Shown piece by piece: positions 45,341-54,689 of a stretch of 64,000 nucleotides of DNA; positions within the stretch are counted from its first letter, which is position 1; every line of letters starts with the position of its first letter. The position numbers and the translations under genes are program-made. The DNA comes from Azospirillum agricola (GTDB lineage: Bacteria; Pseudomonadota; Alphaproteobacteria; Azospirillales; Azospirillaceae), in contig NZ_JAGINM010000001.1 of NCBI RefSeq assembly GCF_017876095.1, forward strand, positions 186,001-250,000, written 5' to 3'. Below the pieces are notes generated by a model. The model did not search any database. It was not told the origin of the DNA and saw only the letters and a program-made list of their open reading frames with translations.

Positions 45341-46057
45341 ATGAACGCCGTTGTCGCCGCATTGGATCTTCAGAGCCACGTTACCGATCGTTTCGACGGA
45401 TCGGTGGCCTGGAACCCGGTCGCGCTGGCCTCGCGCGTCGGGATCCTGCGGGGAACCGAACGCCATGTCCTGGACGAGACCCTCGCCCTGCTGTCCGAGG
45501 CGAAGGACACCATCAGCCAGCTCCAGGAACGGATCGCCTTCCTGGAAAGCCAGGCGATGACCGACGAGCTGACCGGCCTGCTGAACCGGCGCGGCTTCTA
45601 CAGCCATTTCCGCCGCGAGCTGGCCTCGGCCCGCCGGTCCGACGCGGCCGGTGGGGTGCTGGTGATGATCGACCTCGACGGTTTCAAGGCGATCAACGAC
45701 ACCCATGGCCATGTCGCCGGGGACAGCTATCTGCGGCAGGTCGCCCGGATGATCGCCGCCAGCGTCCGGCAGGAGGATGTGGTCGCCCGGCTCGGCGGCG
45801 ACGAGTTCGCGGTGCTGCTGACCAACACCGACACCGCCAGCGGCCTGGCCCGCGCCCGGCAGCTCGCCGCCATCGCCGACGCGCACCACGCCGAATGGGG
45901 CGGCAGGACCCTGCCGGTCCGCTTCTCGGTCGGCACCCAGCCCTACGGCGCCGACGATCACGAGGACGAGGTGATGCGCCGTGCCGACACCATGATGTAC
46001 GGCGCCAAGAGCGCCCGCCGGCGGGACGCCAAGCGCAGGGTCAAGGCCGCCGCCTGA
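45341..46057 (+). CDS. Diguanylate cyclase (GGDEF domain protein)
   Basis: This 238-residue protein has an N-terminal helical region with a coiled-coil-like segment (LDETLALLSEAKDTISQLQERIAFLESQ) leading into a GGDEF domain (about 75-230). The active-site GGDEF is at 152-156, and an RxxD inhibitory site (RQED, 143-146) lies exactly five residues before it, so it should make c-di-GMP and be subject to product feedback. There is no transmembrane segment and no recognisable sensor domain. ATG 45341 follows GAGGAG. A consensus sigma-54 promoter immediately upstream controls it. Confidence 0.94.
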   Translation: MNAVVAALDLQSHVTDRFDGSVAWNPVALASRVGILRGTERHVLDETLALLSEAKDTISQLQERIAFLESQAMTDELTGLLNRRGFYSHFRRELASARRSDAAGGVLVMIDLDGFKAINDTHGHVAGDSYLRQVARMIAASVRQEDVVARLGGDEFAVLLTNTDTASGLARARQLAAIADAHHAEWGGRTLPVRFSVGTQPYGADDHEDEVMRRADTMMYGAKSARRRDAKRRVKAAA

Positions 46058-46220
46058 ACGGCGGGCCGGCGCCGTCCCGCCGGTTGACGGAGAGGCGAAC
46101 GGCTCGCCCATGCTTGCGCGGGGCGGGCTTCGCGCGTGGCGGGAACGCCGCATGCCCGGCCCCGCGCTGTCGTGCCGGTTGCGCAACGGCCGCCGGGATA
46201 GGTGGGGATCCCGTTCCTCG

Positions 46221-46236
46221 GTAACGACAATTTAAC
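46221..46236 (+). promoter_or_regulatory. Candidate CtrA-type binding site upstream of divK
   Basis: GTAA-CGACAAT-TTAAC differs by one base from TTAA-N7-TTAAC. It lies 115 bases before the divK start in an otherwise AT-richer patch that also contains TTTTAAAAA. CtrA control of divK is known in Caulobacter; here it is inferred from the site only. Confidence 0.4.
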
Positions 46237-46350
46237 CGTCGCGACCCATTTTAAAAAGGGGTATACCGGACTCGGGAACAGTCTTGGGTCCGTGCGTGCC
46301 GGGAGATCCGGCGCGTGGACGGTGCAGGTGCCAAGCCCAGGGGAGGATGC

Positions 46351-46758
46351 ATGCCAGCGGAACCGGGCGGCCCAGGGGTGGTCGGCGACACGGCGGTGAA
46401 GACCGTGCTGATCGTCGAGGACAACGAGCTGAACATGAAGCTCTTCCACGACCTGCTCGAGGCGCATGGTTATCGCACCTTGCAGACGCGCGACGGGATG
46501 GAGGCGATGCGGATGGCCCGCCAGCACCGTCCCGACCTGATCCTGATGGACATCCAGCTTCCTGAGGTGTCGGGCCTGGAGGTCACGCGCTGGATCAAGG
46601 ACGACGCGGAGCTGAAGGCCATTCCGGTCGTCGCCGTCACCGCCTTCGCCATGAAGGGGGACGAAGAGAAAATCCGCCAGGGCGGCTGCGAGGACTACAT
46701 CGCGAAGCCGATCTCGGTCGTGAAGTTTCTTGAGACGGTTAAGAAGTTCTTGAACTGA
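46351..46758 (+). CDS. divK: Single-domain response regulator DivK
   Basis: This 135-residue protein is a lone receiver domain close to DivK of Caulobacter, which conveys the PleC/DivJ phosphorylation state and controls cell-cycle or developmental progression through DivL/CckA. It has the acidic pair VEDN, phospho-acceptor Asp67 ([21 protein letters not shown]), Thr in [14 protein letters not shown] and Lys119 (YIAKPISV). The AMKGDE and GCEDYIAKP strings are characteristic. ATG 46351 follows GGGGAGGATGC. The gene is followed 39 bases later by pleD, as in Caulobacter. Confidence 0.94.
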   Translation: MPAEPGGPGVVGDTAVKTVLIVEDNELNMKLFHDLLEAHGYRTLQTRDGMEAMRMARQHRPDLILMDIQLPEVSGLEVTRWIKDDAELKAIPVVAVTAFAMKGDEEKIRQGGCEDYIAKPISVVKFLETVKKFLN

Positions 46759-46797
46759 CCTTTCTTTGACGGAATCCTCACGGGATCTGATCGCTCC

Positions 46798-48192
46798 ATG
46801 TCCGCGCGTGTCCTTGTCGTCGATGATGTTCTGCCCAACGTGAAGCTGCTCGCGGCGAAGCTGACGCGCGAGTACTTCAACGTCATCACGGCCTTCAACG
46901 GGCCGGAGGCGCTGGAGGCGGTGCGTCGGGAGTCGCCGGACATCGTCCTGCTCGACGTCATGATGCCGGGCATGGACGGGTTCGAGGTGTGCGAGAAGAT
47001 CCGCTCCGACCCGGCGACGATGCACATCCCGGTGGTGATGGTGACGGCGCTGTCCGACGTCGCCGACCGCGTGCGCGGGCTGGAGGCCGGCGCCGACGAT
47101 TTCCTGACCAAGCCGGTCAACGACATCGCGCTGTTCGCGCGGGTCCGCTCGCTCGTCCGCCTGAAGATGATGATGGACGAATGGCGCCTGCGCGAGACCA
47201 CGTCCGGCCAGTTCGGGGTGATCGAGCGCAGCGGCACGCTGCTGAACGAATCCTTCGAGCGGGCGCGCGTCCTGGTGCTGGAGGATTCGGCGCTCGACCT
47301 CGACAAGGTGACGGAGACGCTGCTGCGCGACCACAACAGCGTCATGGCCGCCGACAGTTGCGCCAAGGCGCTGGAGCGGGCGCTGTCCGGCGAGTTCGAC
47401 CTCGTGGTCATCAGCCTGACCCTGCTGAACGAGGACGGCCTGCGGCTGTGCTCGCAGCTCCGCTCGCACGAGCGGACGCGGCAGGTGCCGATCCTGCTGA
47501 TGGTGGACGAGGGCGACTTGAACCACGTCGCCAAGGGGCTGGAGCTCGGCGCCAACGACTACGTCATCAAGCCGATCGACCGCAACGAGCTGCTGGCCCG
47601 CGCCCGCACCCAGATCCGCCGCAAGCGCTACCAGGAGCGGCTGCGCTCGAACTACGAGCAGAGCCTGTCGATGGCGCTGACCGACAGCCTGACCGGCGTG
47701 TTCAACCGCCGCTACGTCAACGCTCATCTGCCGCGCCTGCTGGAGCGCGCCATCGACAGCCACAAGCCGGTGTCGGTGCTGATGTTCGACATCGACCATT
47801 TCAAGGTGGTGAACGACACCCACGGCCACGCCATCGGCGACGAGGTGCTGCGCGAGGTGTCGGCGCGGTCCAGCCGCAACCTGCGCACCTTCGATCTGGT
47901 CGCCCGGCTGGGCGGCGAGGAGTTCGTCGTCATCCTGCCCGACACCGACGGGGAGGCGGCGCTGATCGTCGCCGAGCGGCTGCGCCAGCGCATCGCCGAC
48001 ACGCCCTTCGTCGTCTCCGCCGCCGACGCGGCCGAGATCTCGGTGACGGTCTCGATCGGCATCTCGGTCGGCGGGCTGCTGGGCGATACGGCGGAAGGGC
48101 TGATCCGCCGCGCCGACGAGGCGCTCTACGAGGCCAAGCGCTCGGGCCGCAACTGCGTCATCGCCGACGCGCGGGTCGATCTCGCGGGGTGA
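46798..48192 (+). CDS. pleD: PleD-type response regulator diguanylate cyclase (REC-REC-GGDEF)
   Basis: This 464-residue protein has PleD architecture. Receiver 1 (about residues 3-120) has phospho-acceptor Asp53 (VLLDVMMPGMDG). Receiver 2 (about 155-275) is degenerate, as in other PleD proteins, because the acceptor position reads VVISLTLL. The GGDEF domain (about 295-460) has active site GGEEF at 372-376 and an RxxD inhibitory site (RTFD, 363-366) five residues before it. It produces c-di-GMP on phosphorylation and is the usual partner of divK. Confidence 0.96.
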   Translation: MSARVLVVDDVLPNVKLLAAKLTREYFNVITAFNGPEALEAVRRESPDIVLLDVMMPGMDGFEVCEKIRSDPATMHIPVVMVTALSDVADRVRGLEAGADDFLTKPVNDIALFARVRSLVRLKMMMDEWRLRETTSGQFGVIERSGTLLNESFERARVLVLEDSALDLDKVTETLLRDHNSVMAADSCAKALERALSGEFDLVVISLTLLNEDGLRLCSQLRSHERTRQVPILLMVDEGDLNHVAKGLELGANDYVIKPIDRNELLARARTQIRRKRYQERLRSNYEQSLSMALTDSLTGVFNRRYVNAHLPRLLERAIDSHKPVSVLMFDIDHFKVVNDTHGHAIGDEVLREVSARSSRNLRTFDLVARLGGEEFVVILPDTDGEAALIVAERLRQRIADTPFVVSAADAAEISVTVSIGISVGGLLGDTAEGLIRRADEALYEAKRSGRNCVIADARVDLAG

Positions 48193-48225
48193 TTCCCCGG
48201 TCTCCCGCTCCGCAAGAGGGCCGGT

Positions 48226-51200
48226 TTACGGCTCGGTTCCCAGCAAATAGTCGATGTCGCCGCCGTCGAGCGCGCTGACCAGACCGGCGCCCTCGATGGT
48301 CGCGGCGGACAGGCTGCCCTTGCGGCGCTGGAGGTCGATGATGCGTTCCTCCACCGTGTTGGCGGCGATCAGCTTGTAGACGAACACCGGCTTGTCCTGG
48401 CCGATGCGGTAGGCGCGGTCGGTCGCCTGGTCCTCGGCCGCCGGGTTCCACCACGGGTCGTAATGGATCACCGTGTCGGCGGCGGTCAGGTTCAGGCCGC
48501 GCCCGCCCGCCTTCAGGCTGATCAGGAAGACCGGGACCTCGCGGTTCTGGAAGCGGTTCACCGGCTCCGCCCGGTCGAGCGTGCGGCCGGTCAACTCGAC
48601 ATAGGGGATGGCCGCCTTCTCCAGCTCGATCTTGATCAGGTCGAGCATGGTGGTGAACTGCGAGAAGATCAGGATGCGGCGGCCTTCGGGCACCATTTCC
48701 CGCACCATCTCGGTCAGCGCCTCCAGCTTGGCGCTCTCGCGGGTTTTCGTCCCGGCCGGGTTGCCGGTGCCGATCTTCAGCAAACGCGGGTCGCAGCAGA
48801 CCTGACGCAGCTTCAGCAGCGCGTCGATCACCGTGATGGCGTTGCGGCCCAGCCCGCCGCCCGACCCGTTCCCCTGACCGCCGACGGCGAGCGCCGCGCG
48901 CACCGTCTCGTTCACCGACAGGCGGATCGTCTCGTAGAGGTCGCGCTGGTCGCGGTCGAGGTCGATGCGGACCACCACCTCGGTCTTCGGCGGCAGCTCC
49001 TTGGCGACCGCCTCCTTGGTGCGGCGCAGCAGGAAGGGGCGGATGCGGCGCATCAGCAGGTTGGCCCGCGTGTTGTCGCCGCGCTTCTCGATCGGCACGC
49101 GGTAGCGCTTGCCGAACTCCTTGCGGTCGCCGAGCAGGCCGGGCATCAGGAAGGCGAACTGGCTCCACAGCTCGCCGAGGTTGTTCTCCACCGGCGTGCC
49201 GGACAGGCAGAGCCGGTGCCGCGATTGCAGCGCCGCCACCGCGCGGGTCGCCTTGCCGTCCGGGTTCTTGATCGCCTGGGCCTCGTCCAGCACCAGCATG
49301 TGCCACGCCAGCCGCTTCAGCAGGTCGACGTCGCGGGCGACGACGCCGTAGGTCGTCACCACGATGTGGGCGCGGTCGAGTTCGGACAGCTTCTCGTGCC
49401 GGTCGAGCCCGTGCAGCACCACCACCCGCAGATGCGGGGTGAAGCGTTCGGCCTCGGCGACCCAGTTCGGCACGAGGCTGGTCGGCACCACCACCAGGCA
49501 GGGGTCGGTCAGCCGCCCCTCATGCTCCTCGGTGGCGATGTGGGCGAGGGTCTGGGCGGTCTTGCCCAACCCCATGTCGTCGGCGAGGATGCCGGCGACG
49601 TCGTTGGCCCGCAGGCTCTGCATCCAGGCCAGCCCGGCGCGCTGGTAGTCGCGCAACTCGCCGCGGAAGCCGGGGGGCGGCTCCATGTCGCCCGCCAACT
49701 CGCTGTCGCGCAGCCGCTTCAGGTAGCCGTCGATCTGCGCCGTCTCGCCGGTGCGGCGGGCGATCAGGTCGTCGATGTCGAGCAGCGAATCGGCGTCGGC
49801 CAGCGGCACCTTCAGCTTGTCGCCGGCGGGGCGGCCGCTGCTCAGCATGGCGTCGAGCACGCTCATCAGCCGCTCGACCCGCTCGGCCGGCAGCGCCAGC
49901 ACGTTGCCGTCGTCCAGCACGATGTGGGCGCGCCCGTCGATGATCCGGGTGGCCGACAGGCCGCCGCGCTCCACGAGCCGGGCCAGGATGGGCAGCAGCG
50001 GCCGGCGCTCGCCCTCGATCTCGACCCCGACGTCGAGGTCGAACCAGCCGTCTCCGGCGTCACGCACCGCGACCTCGACGTCGGCGCCCGGCTCGATGAC
50101 CTTGGTGCCGAAATCGGCGCCGATCTCCACCGCCCAGCCGTCCCTGGTCAGGGCGGGGACCTCGGTGGCGAGGAAGGCGCGCCAGCGCTCCTCGACGTCG
50201 CGGCCGGTCAGCCAGTGGACACGGGTGCCGCGCGCGTTCAGCGAGCCCTTCGGCGGCTCGATGCGCGCCTGGGCGAAGCCGAGGCCGGACAGCCGGTCGA
50301 GCGCCGCCTGCTCCTCCGCCTTGGCGCGGCGGACGAAGGTGACGTTGCCGCGCGCGTCCTCGAAGCGGGCGAACTGGCGCTGGTCGTCGGGCTCGATCTC
50401 GGTCGTCTCGCCGGGCGCCTCGTCCGATGGATTGCCGGGCTGGTCGTCCGGGTCGCCGTAATCGAAGGACAGGCGCAGCACGTCCACCAGCCCGTCCGAC
50501 GGCGTCACCACCCGGCCGAGCCGGGCGATGATCCGGGGCGAGCGCTCGACGATGTCGGCCGCCTCGGCGGCGCCGCTGCGCACGCCGGGGATGCCGCTCT
50601 CGCGGAAGGAGGGAAGGGCCGGCGCGAGACGGGGCGGCGGGGCCGGGGCGTGGCGCGACGGGGCGAACAGCCGCGACACCGGCTGGCCGGCGGGCTTGGG
50701 GTCGGGGGCGGCGGCCGGTGCGCCCGGCTTGGCCTTGGGCACCTCGACCACCTGGAGGTCGACCGGGAAGACGCTGCCGGTCGCCGAATCGACGCACCAA
50801 TAGGACTGGCCCTTCACCAGCACGCTGCGCTCGGGAAGGCCGGTCGGGCGCAGCTTGCGGGTCGCCGGGTCGCGGAAGGCGCGGACGACGCGGCCGGGCG
50901 CCTCGGTCAGCGGGGTGCCGTCGCGCCAGTGCAGCCGGCCGGTGGCCAGCAGGCGGCGCAGAAGACGATCCACCGCCTCGCCCCGGCTCTTGGCGACCGG
51001 GGTGCGCGTCGAGCCGCCGCCGCCCAGCAGCCGGGCGATGGCGCGGTCGGCGTCGCCCTCCATGTCGCGCGGGGCCTTGGCGAGCACGTCGCGCGGGGTG
51101 GCCGGATCGAGTTCGCTCCGCCCCTCGGTCACGAAATCGGCGGAGATGTGGCAGGCGACCTCGCCCTGTCCGGGCTCCAGCGTCCAGCGCAGGCTGCGCG

Positions 51201-51789
51201 CCTGTGCAGGGGCCGGTGCAGGGGCCGGTGCTGGCGGGGGCGCTGCCGTCGGCCGTGGTGCCGCCGATGCGGGACGGATCAGCGACAGGGGCGGCGAGGG
51301 CGGTTTCGCGGCGAACGGAGCGGCCGTCCGGGACGGGGCGGCGTCGGTCGGAACCGGAGCCGCGGGCTGCGGCCGGGCCTGAACCGGAGCCGTGGCGGCG
51401 GCCGGAGGCGGCGGGGGAGGGGAGGCGGGACGGTCGACCAGATCGAACAGCGACGCCTTGCGCCATTCCGGCCGGGTCTCCAACGCCATCATCGCCGCCG
51501 CCGCCATATGGGCGCAGGCGTTGCGGCCACAGGTGCAGGTCCGCTCCAGCACGACGCCGCGCTTGCCCTGGGCCGGCGTGATCGTCACCGCCAGCCGGCG
51601 GCCGAGGTCGTTCACCTCGGCCTTGATCTGGCCGGTTCCCGGATCGCCGAGCAGCACGGCGCCGGTCATGATCAGGGTGCGCCCGCGCTGCACGGTCTTC
51701 GCCTCGAAGACACGCGTCAGGTCCTCCTGGGCGAAGGGGACGACGGCGCCGGCCGAAGGGCCGCGTGGCAGGGCATCGAACAGGGACAT
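48226..51789 (-). CDS. SWIM zinc-finger SNF2/Rad54-family helicase-like ATPase
   Basis: The product is 1187 residues. An N-terminal SWIM-type zinc finger (CTCGRNACAHMAAAA, about residues 85-100) is followed by a long Pro/Ala-rich linker (about 122-200) and a mixed beta region with repeats of unknown fold (200-690). The SNF2 motor has Walker A DDMGLGKTAQT (Lys743), DEAQ box (835-838), GTPVENNLGELWSQFAF and the C-terminal helicase half (ILIFSQFTTMLDLIK, SLKAGGRGLNLT, DRAYRIGQDKPVFVYKLIAANTVEERI). Such proteins translocate on double-stranded DNA and remodel protein-DNA complexes. The specific role is unknown. It converges on pleD with a 33-base gap. Confidence 0.94.
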   Translation of the reverse strand: MSLFDALPRGPSAGAVVPFAQEDLTRVFEAKTVQRGRTLIMTGAVLLGDPGTGQIKAEVNDLGRRLAVTITPAQGKRGVVLERTCTCGRNACAHMAAAAMMALETRPEWRKASLFDLVDRPASPPPPPPAAATAPVQARPQPAAPVPTDAAPSRTAAPFAAKPPSPPLSLIRPASAAPRPTAAPPPAPAPAPAPAQARSLRWTLEPGQGEVACHISADFVTEGRSELDPATPRDVLAKAPRDMEGDADRAIARLLGGGGSTRTPVAKSRGEAVDRLLRRLLATGRLHWRDGTPLTEAPGRVVRAFRDPATRKLRPTGLPERSVLVKGQSYWCVDSATGSVFPVDLQVVEVPKAKPGAPAAAPDPKPAGQPVSRLFAPSRHAPAPPPRLAPALPSFRESGIPGVRSGAAEAADIVERSPRIIARLGRVVTPSDGLVDVLRLSFDYGDPDDQPGNPSDEAPGETTEIEPDDQRQFARFEDARGNVTFVRRAKAEEQAALDRLSGLGFAQARIEPPKGSLNARGTRVHWLTGRDVEERWRAFLATEVPALTRDGWAVEIGADFGTKVIEPGADVEVAVRDAGDGWFDLDVGVEIEGERRPLLPILARLVERGGLSATRIIDGRAHIVLDDGNVLALPAERVERLMSVLDAMLSSGRPAGDKLKVPLADADSLLDIDDLIARRTGETAQIDGYLKRLRDSELAGDMEPPPGFRGELRDYQRAGLAWMQSLRANDVAGILADDMGLGKTAQTLAHIATEEHEGRLTDPCLVVVPTSLVPNWVAEAERFTPHLRVVVLHGLDRHEKLSELDRAHIVVTTYGVVARDVDLLKRLAWHMLVLDEAQAIKNPDGKATRAVAALQSRHRLCLSGTPVENNLGELWSQFAFLMPGLLGDRKEFGKRYRVPIEKRGDNTRANLLMRRIRPFLLRRTKEAVAKELPPKTEVVVRIDLDRDQRDLYETIRLSVNETVRAALAVGGQGNGSGGGLGRNAITVIDALLKLRQVCCDPRLLKIGTGNPAGTKTRESAKLEALTEMVREMVPEGRRILIFSQFTTMLDLIKIELEKAAIPYVELTGRTLDRAEPVNRFQNREVPVFLISLKAGGRGLNLTAADTVIHYDPWWNPAAEDQATDRAYRIGQDKPVFVYKLIAANTVEERIIDLQRRKGSLSAATIEGAGLVSALDGGDIDYLLGTEP

Positions 51790-51944
51790 ACGCGGTAAAC
51801 GCCGAAAAACCGGAACGAAACAAAAACGGGCGGCTGGTATAGGCCCTTCCGACCGTCATCGCAAGCGCGGCGCCGGACAGGGCCGGCGGACCGGCCGCCG
51901 GAAACGCGGAAGGGAGGTGATAACACAGGATGGCCGGTCCGGCA

Positions 51945-52631
51945 TCACCGCGCTTGGAAATAGATGTCCTGCCCATTGGTGCCGTGCCCGAAGGCGGCGA
52001 GGCGGGGAACCCCGCACAGTCCGGTTTCGGTGCGCAGCTCGGCGGCGAGCGTCCGGATGCCGGACTCGATGATCGAGGGATCGCCGGCCCGGACCATGCC
52101 GGCCAGCCCGAGCGCCACCGCCGCCAGCAGCAGCGGCGGCATCCGGGGCCGCGCCGGCGCCGGCAACGTCCGGCCGCTCCACAGGAACAGCCCGACCGTC
52201 AGCCCGCCGACCAGCAGCCCGGCGACGACCTCGGCGGCGGAGTGGGCGGAGACCAGCACGCGCGAGACCGAGATCGCCGCAACCAGCCCGACGGTCGCCA
52301 GCAGGATCAGGCCGCGCCAGCCGGGCGACCCGGCGCCGCGCGCCGCCAGCGCCCCGACCGAGCCGTAGAAGATCGTCGCGAAGGCGGCGTGCCCGCTCGG
52401 GCTGACGAAGCGGTCCTCGGGCAGGAAGGGGAAGGGCGGCAGGCCGCAGCCATGGCCGAACAGCTTCAGGCCCGCCATCACGCCCAGCCCCAACCCGGCC
52501 GCGGCCAGCCAGCGCAGCGCCAGCGGCGCCGAATGCCGGCGCCACAGCAGGGTGGCGTAGAGGGCGGACAGCGGCATCAGCAGGGTGCTGCTGCCCAGAT
52601 GGGTGACGGCGTGGGTCATGGTGGCGATCAT
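51945..52631 (-). CDS. PAP2-family membrane phosphatase
   Basis: This 228-residue integral membrane protein has about six helices. The type 2 phosphatidic acid phosphatase motifs are SGHAAFA (with the catalytic His) and SRVLVSAHSAAEVVAG (with Arg and the nucleophile-type His). The usual N-terminal KxxxxxxRP motif is only weakly represented by PFLPEDRFV. A short Cys-containing C-terminal tail (TGLCGVPRLAAFGHGTN) follows. Likely substrates are undecaprenyl pyrophosphate or lipid phosphates. ATG 52631 was selected; the longer frame begins in non-protein-like sequence. Confidence 0.88.
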   Translation of the reverse strand: MIATMTHAVTHLGSSTLLMPLSALYATLLWRRHSAPLALRWLAAAGLGLGVMAGLKLFGHGCGLPPFPFLPEDRFVSPSGHAAFATIFYGSVGALAARGAGSPGWRGLILLATVGLVAAISVSRVLVSAHSAAEVVAGLLVGGLTVGLFLWSGRTLPAPARPRMPPLLLAAVALGLAGMVRAGDPSIIESGIRTLAAELRTETGLCGVPRLAAFGHGTNGQDIYFQAR

Positions 52632-52732
52632 CGGCGGTCCCGGTTCCTGTCCGCTGTCCGGTCGGCGGGCTCGCCCGGCCGGCCGCAATCCTGTCCAAGA
52701 CGACGGTGTTGCCGGGCTGTTAGAGTATAGCG

Positions 52733-53641
52733 ATGGATCAGCACGCCGCCCTCACCGAATCCCTGGCCCACCCCCTGGGCTCGGCCCCGACGGCGCGGGG
52801 GGAGTACGCGCGGCTGTGGCGTGAATCGCGCTTCGACCGCATGGAGTGCCTGAACGCGCGGTTCGAGCAGCATGCATACGCGCCGCACACCCACGAGACC
52901 TATGTCATCGGCGTGATCACCGCCGGGACCGAGCTGTACCGTTACCGGGGCGTTCTCCACAGCGCCGTCGCCGGGGACGTCGTCGTCCTCAACCCGGACG
53001 AGCTGCACGACGGCCGACCGGCCGGCGAGGGCTTCGCCTACCGCATCTTCTACCCGCCGGTCGCGCTGCTCGAGCAGACGCTGGCCGACGCGCTCGGCCG
53101 CCCGGCCCGGCCCTCCTTCACCGACACCATCCTGAAGGACCCGGAGCTGTTCCGCGTCATCCAGGCGCTGCATCGCGGCCTGGAGGAACCGGGGGGCGAC
53201 GCCCTGCGGCTGGAAACCGACGCGCTGCGCGCCTTCGCCGCCACGGCGCTGCGCCATGGCGACCTGACGGCCCGGCCGCGCCCCGCCGGCTCCGAGCCGC
53301 TGGCGGTGCGGCGTGCCCGCGACTATCTCGACAGCCATCTCGACGCGGTGGTCGAGCTGGCCGACCTCGCCGAGGCGGTGGGGCTGAGCCGCTTCCATCT
53401 CCTGCGGGTGTTCCGCGCGGCGGTGGGGACGACGCCGCACGGCTACCTGACCGACCGCCGGGTCCATCGCGCCAAGGAGATGCTGGGCGGCCCGCTGCCG
53501 CTGGCCGAGATCGCCGCCGCCTGCGGCTTCTGCGACCAGGCGCATCTGAACCGGGTGTTCAAGGCGCGGGTCGGGGTGGCGCCCGGCCAATACCGGCGCG
53601 GCAGCAATCCTGTCCAAGACGGGCGGAGCGCCGCCGCCTAG
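52733..53641 (+). CDS. AraC-family transcriptional regulator
   Basis: This 302-residue regulator has an N-terminal cupin ligand-binding domain (about residues 30-160: HAYAPHTHETYVIGVITAG, GDVVVLNPDELHDG). The C-terminal domain has two HTH motifs (about 195-295: VVELADLAEAVGLSRFHLLRVFRAAVGTTPHGYLTDRRVHRAKEML, AEIAAACGFCDQAHLNRVFKARVGVAPGQYR). It sits 10 bases upstream of azlCD, which suggests it activates that exporter or is co-transcribed with it. Confidence 0.95.
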   Translation: MDQHAALTESLAHPLGSAPTARGEYARLWRESRFDRMECLNARFEQHAYAPHTHETYVIGVITAGTELYRYRGVLHSAVAGDVVVLNPDELHDGRPAGEGFAYRIFYPPVALLEQTLADALGRPARPSFTDTILKDPELFRVIQALHRGLEEPGGDALRLETDALRAFAATALRHGDLTARPRPAGSEPLAVRRARDYLDSHLDAVVELADLAEAVGLSRFHLLRVFRAAVGTTPHGYLTDRRVHRAKEMLGGPLPLAEIAAACGFCDQAHLNRVFKARVGVAPGQYRRGSNPVQDGRSAAA

Positions 53642-53651
53642 CTTGCGGGGC

Positions 53652-54356
53652 ATGAACGCTCCAATCCCATCCCCTCCGGTGCCCGCCCGGCGCGAGTTCG
53701 CGCTCGGCGCCGTCCATGCCCTGCCCATCGTGGTGGGGGCCGTTCCCTTCGGGCTGCTGCTCGGCAGCCTCGCCGCCAAGGCCGGCATCTCGCCGCTGGA
53801 GATGGGGCTGATGAGCGGCCTCGTCTTCGCCGGCAGCTCGCAGTTCGTCGCGGTCGAGCTGTGGAGCAAGGGCGCCGCCGGGGCGGCCGTCGCCGGAAGC
53901 ATCCTGCTGGTCAATCTGCGGCATCTCCTGATGGGGGCGACGCTGGCGCCGCGTCTGGCCGGCCGGCCGCCGCTGCGGGTCGGGGCGGCGCTGTTCCTGA
54001 TGGCCGACGAGGTGTGGGCGCTGGCGCTGCGCCGGGGCGAGGCGCTGACCTTCGCCTACTGGTTCGGGGTCGGGCTGACGCTCTATGTGGCGTGGCTGGC
54101 GAGCACGGTGGCCGGAACCTTGGCCGGCGCGCTGATCGCCGATCCCGCCGCCTGGGGGCTGGACTTCACCTTCATCGCGGTCTTCCTGTGCCTGCTGGCG
54201 GGATTCTGGAAGGGGGCGGGGTCGCTGCCGCCCTGGCTGGCCAGCGCCGGCGCGGCGCTGGGCGCGCACGCGCTGATGCCGGGCGGGCCCTGGCACATCG
54301 TGGCCGGCGCGCTGGCCGGCGGCGCCGTGGCCGCGTGGCGGGGGAGGGCGTCGTGA
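53652..54356 (+). CDS. azlC: AzlC-family amino-acid exporter, large subunit
   Basis: This 234-residue inner-membrane protein is of the AzlC/YgaZ family, the larger subunit of a branched-chain amino acid (or analogue) exporter. Blocks visible are the AlPIVVGAVPFGLLLGSLAAKAG start, SGLVFAGSSQFVAVELW, ILLVNLRHLLMGATLAP and LFLMADEVWALAL. About six to seven helices are predicted. ATG 53652 starts 11 bases after the AraC gene. Its stop overlaps the start of azlD, a usual arrangement for the AzlCD pair. Confidence 0.93.
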   Translation: MNAPIPSPPVPARREFALGAVHALPIVVGAVPFGLLLGSLAAKAGISPLEMGLMSGLVFAGSSQFVAVELWSKGAAGAAVAGSILLVNLRHLLMGATLAPRLAGRPPLRVGAALFLMADEVWALALRRGEALTFAYWFGVGLTLYVAWLASTVAGTLAGALIADPAAWGLDFTFIAVFLCLLAGFWKGAGSLPPWLASAGAALGAHALMPGGPWHIVAGALAGGAVAAWRGRAS

Positions 54357-54658
54357 TGGATGGACCGATCGACGGCGCGCTTCTGGCGGTGATCCTGGCC
54401 GGGGCGCTGGCGACCTGGCTGACGCGAGTCGGCGGCCCCTGGCTGATCGCGCGCATCCGGCTGGGGCCGGCGGCGAGCGCCGCCCTAGAGGCGACGCCCG
54501 GCGCGGTGCTGGTGGCGCTGGTGGCGCCGGCGGCGCTGTCGCGGCCGTCCGACGCGCTGGCGGCGGCCTTCGTGTGCCTGATCGCCCGGCGCGTGCCGAT
54601 GGCCGTTGCCGTGGTGGCGGGCGTGGTCGCCGTCGTGGTGCTGCGGCGGGTGATGTGA
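54356..54658 (+). CDS. azlD: AzlD-family amino-acid exporter, small subunit
   Basis: This 100-residue membrane protein of the AzlD/YgaH family has three to four helices (LLAVILAGALATWLTRVGG, GAVLVALVAPAAL, MAVAVVAGVVAVVVL). It pairs with AzlC in branched-chain amino acid efflux. The ATG overlaps the azlC stop (TGATG); a GTG one codon upstream is the alternative start, and GGGGGAGGG precedes both. Confidence 0.92.
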   Translation: MDGPIDGALLAVILAGALATWLTRVGGPWLIARIRLGPAASAALEATPGAVLVALVAPAALSRPSDALAAAFVCLIARRVPMAVAVVAGVVAVVVLRRVM

Positions 54659-54688
54659 GCGCCTTCTTCCGTTCCGGAAGAGGGCGCC
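54659..54688. terminator. Probable hairpin terminator between converging azlD and a small gene
   Basis: A 12-13-bp stem with one G-T pair (GCGCCTTCTTCC / GGAAGAGGGCGC) and a 5-base loop fills the gap between converging genes. T tracts are short on both sides, so its strength is uncertain. Confidence 0.45.
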
Positions 54689-54689
54689 G

